From: Chloroflexi bacterium RBG_13_53_26
GTDB taxonomy: Bacteria; Chloroflexota; Dehalococcoidia; UBA2247; RBG-13-53-26
DNA: 7,976 nt
Assembly (NCBI GenBank): GCA_001795035.1
Contig: MGMW01000104.1
Span: 1-7,976 of the forward strand
Direction of reading: 5' to 3'
Shown here piece after piece: positions 6,871 to 7,976 of the stretch. The position numbers were made by a program, and so were the translations under genes. Each line of letters starts with the position of its first letter. Positions within the stretch are counted from its first letter, which is position 1. The notes below the pieces were generated by a model. The model searched no databases. It saw only the letters and a program-made list of their open reading frames with translations, and was not told the DNA's origin.

Positions 6871-7044
6871 CTTCCATTTTGTCTGAGATAGCGGTTCTTC
6901 CTTACTCTGCCCTATCGTCAGTGGGGCGCTCTGCTCTTCCGATGTGTTCGCGCAGACGCCCCAGCGATACCTTATGTTGTTTGGGGTTGGCGTGTCCTAC
7001 ACACCACGGCTTGGGGTCGAAACTGAGTCACGGTCGTAACGTGA

Positions 7045-7072
7045 ATTTTCAGGGGGCAAAGATCAGTGTCAA
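7045..7072 (-). promoter_or_regulatory. Candidate proximal promoter for folD-fhs
   Basis: On the minus strand there is a perfect TTGACA (7067-7072), a 16-base spacer and GAAAAT (7045-7050, 4 of 6 matches to TATAAT). If used, the leader would be about 180 bases. The weak -10 keeps this tentative. Confidence 0.3.
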
Positions 7073-7142
7073 GGGCGGAATCTGATTGACAGACAAAGAT
7101 AACCAAAGGTATTCGCACCACCTTACCCCTGAACCGCAACAA

Positions 7143-7172
7143 ATTATATCATCAGCAACTGAGGGCATGCAA
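7143..7172 (-). promoter_or_regulatory. Candidate distal promoter for folD-fhs
   Basis: On the minus strand there is a perfect TATAAT (7143-7148), an 18-base spacer and TTGCAT (7167-7172, 3 of 6 matches to TTGACA). Transcription would begin near 7136-7137, giving a leader of roughly 280 bases before folD. Confidence 0.45.
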
Positions 7173-7227
7173 CTTGAGCACCGAGGGTAACACCGCCAGC
7201 AAGCGAGCCGTCTGGATAGTCATGCCT

Positions 7228-7256
7228 TTGATTCACCCAGTCGAAGAGTCTATAAT
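7228..7256 (+). promoter_or_regulatory. Sigma70-type promoter of the radical SAM gene
   Basis: TTGATT (7228-7233), a 17-base spacer and a perfect TATAAT (7251-7256). The expected start of transcription is near 7262-7264, only about 12-14 bases before the ATG at 7276. This is the best promoter match in the window, and it excludes translation from the in-frame ATG at 7222, which lies upstream of it. Confidence 0.65.
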
Positions 7257-7275
7257 ACCAGCAGAAACTAAGCCA

Positions 7276-7976
7276 ATGCGCATATTGTTAGTTGTTCCAC
7301 CATATGCTTTGGAGGAATTTCCCACTCCGCCGCTTTCTCTAGGCTATCTGGCTGCAAACCTCATAGCCAACGGTTTCGAAGTCGAAGTGCTGGATCTGTT
7401 GACATCAAAGCCTTCCCCAGCCACGATACGGCGCAGGCTCGAAAAGTACCAACCCCAGGCAGTCGGAATTACCTGCGTTACGCTCAACTTCCTGCCAGCA
7501 GCTAGGATTCTGAAGACGTGCAAGGAATTCGACCCCAGCATAACTACTGTGATCGGCGGGCCGCACGTCAGCTTTGCCGTGGAGGATACCTTCCAGCGCG
7601 CCCCCTGGATAGATGTGGTCGCCATAGGAGAGGGCGACATCACTATGGTTGAGCTGGCCTCAGCTCTGCAGAGGGGCACAGATATCGGGCAGATCAAGAG
7701 TATCGCCTTTCGTCGCAACGGGAAGATAGTAATCACAGAACGGCGTCCTCTCATTGAATCGCTGGACAGCCTGCCTGTTCCGGCACGTGATCTTCTGCCT
7801 CTCTCTCGGTACAAGGCCCTTGGTGTAGCCTGTTCCGTCATCAGCAGTCGAGGCTGTCCCTACGGCTGCATTTTTTGCACCACTCCCCGGATGTTCGGCC
7901 GAAAAGTGCGCTTCCGCCAGCCTCTTCTGGTGGTCGATGAAATCGAGGTCATATACCGGAAATACGGCTTCAGCCA
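7276..7976 (+). CDS. B12-binding-domain radical SAM protein (3' end missing)
   Basis: First 233 residues of a radical SAM enzyme of the B12-binding class (BchE/MiaB-like architecture); the gene continues past the window. The N-terminal cobalamin-binding-type Rossmann domain starts MRILLVVPPY, with PPLSLGYLAANL (18-29), AVGITCVT (62-69), VIGGPHVSF (92-100) and VVAIGEGD (114-121). A linker containing LDSLPVPARDLLPL (163-176) leads to the radical SAM cluster motif SRGCPYGCIFC, with Cys194, Cys198 and Cys201 (CxxxCxxC). The cobalamin domain has no DxHxxG motif after D40, so if B12 binds there it would do so without the usual lower His ligand. The start at 7276 is favoured by the fold and the promoter position. 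There is no Shine-Dalgarno sequence in the short leader. Two upstream in-frame starts (ATG 7222, TTG 7174) precede or overlap the promoter. Members do methyl transfers, cyclisations or other radical chemistry; the substrate cannot be told. Confidence 0.88.
   Translation, partial: MRILLVVPPYALEEFPTPPLSLGYLAANLIANGFEVEVLDLLTSKPSPATIRRRLEKYQPQAVGITCVTLNFLPAARILKTCKEFDPSITTVIGGPHVSFAVEDTFQRAPWIDVVAIGEGDITMVELASALQRGTDIGQIKSIAFRRNGKIVITERRPLIESLDSLPVPARDLLPLSRYKALGVACSVISSRGCPYGCIFCTTPRMFGRKVRFRQPLLVVDEIEVIYRKYGFS

Larger units (their letters stand above)
6855..7137 (-). ncRNA. Structured 5' leader of folD-fhs, possible cis-regulatory RNA
   Basis: No gene is supported in this stretch; short ORFs on either strand lack family features. 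Read as minus-strand RNA it folds repeatedly. A long hairpin pairs 6957-6963 with 6922-6928 and 6952-6956 with 6930-6934 (12 bp, one bulge), extended by TATCG/CGATA (6965-6969 with 6913-6917). An 8-bp stem (6988-6995 with 6999-7006, 3-base loop) contains a G.U pair that would be a C/A mismatch in RNA of the other strand. There is a 4-bp CACG/CGTG hairpin (7029-7043). A long-range 8-bp helix joins 7126-7133 to 7048-7055. GATAG (6912-6916) can instead pair with CTATC (6887-6891) nearer the folD ribosome binding site. I do not recognise a known riboswitch class. The extent depends on which promoter is used. Confidence 0.4.

Noticed and set aside
6839..6877. 12-codon minus-strand reading frame overlapping the folD start
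   Set aside because: It contains the folD ribosome binding site within itself but has none of its own. Most likely chance, though a coupling role cannot be excluded.
6879..7085. 68-codon plus-strand ORF in the divergent region
   Set aside because: No ribosome binding site, no recognisable motif, and it runs antisense to the structured folD leader. Not supported as a gene.
6855..7137. Known riboswitch classes (THF, ZTP/pfl, glycine, cobalamin) in the folD leader
   Set aside because: Fragments look suggestive (ATCTCAGACAAAA for glycine, CGCTGGGGC for ZTP, CCACTG for cobalamin), but none comes with the other conserved core elements and paired stems in the right order.
7161..7189. GAGGGCA and GAGGGTA direct repeat, 22 bases apart, in the divergent promoter region
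   Set aside because: Only two imperfect 7-base copies. Two helical turns apart is suggestive, but too little to claim an operator.
7344..7841. Long minus-strand ORF opposite the radical SAM gene
   Set aside because: The plus strand encodes a clear B12-binding/radical SAM protein with CxxxCxxC. The opposite frame shows no family motif and is a coding shadow.

Overview
The window looks like a chromosomal segment of an anaerobic bacterium with folate-linked one-carbon metabolism. It carries a ferredoxin-dependent 2-oxoacid oxidoreductase, formate-tetrahydrofolate ligase with FolD (two consecutive steps of the Wood-Ljungdahl methyl branch), and a B12-binding-type radical SAM enzyme. I see no phage genes, transposase, CRISPR array, rRNA or tRNA. 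A member of Chloroflexota (Dehalococcoidia-like), or an anaerobic Desulfobacterota-like lineage, would fit the gene set and protein style. This is inference from remembered family resemblance, not a placement.

Layout. Positions 1-2096 (+): the 3' part of a fused gamma-alpha subunit gene and the complete beta subunit gene of a two-subunit 2-oxoacid:ferredoxin oxidoreductase, 2 bases apart. Positions 2171-3929 (-): queA (tRNA queuosine synthesis) followed by a divergent ribulose-phosphate 3-epimerase-like gene, converging on the first pair. Positions 3930-4091: an intergenic stretch with a strong 11-bp hairpin after fhs and three phased ACCTGT repeats upstream of queA. Positions 4092-6854 (-): folD then fhs in one transcription unit. 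Positions 6855-7275: a 421-base divergent regulatory region with candidate promoters both ways and a long, structured leader for folD-fhs. Positions 7276-7976 (+): the 5' part of a B12-binding/radical SAM gene that runs off the window and starts almost at its promoter.

How the genes work together. Fhs makes 10-formyl-THF from formate, THF and ATP. FolD converts it through methenyl- to methylene-THF. No metF, formate dehydrogenase or CO dehydrogenase gene is in view, so the direction of flux (autotrophic, acetogenic or biosynthetic) cannot be decided here. The oxidoreductase would exchange electrons with ferredoxin while interconverting a 2-oxoacid and its acyl-CoA. queA and the epimerase-like gene have no evident functional tie to either.

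The points most worth a second look are the folD-fhs leader with its competing helices, the epimerase-like protein that lacks a conserved metal-ligand His and the conserved Ser, the beta subunit whose usual third cluster cysteine is Gln, the phased repeats before queA, and the near-leaderless radical SAM gene. Nothing in the window amounts to a clearly new multi-gene system.
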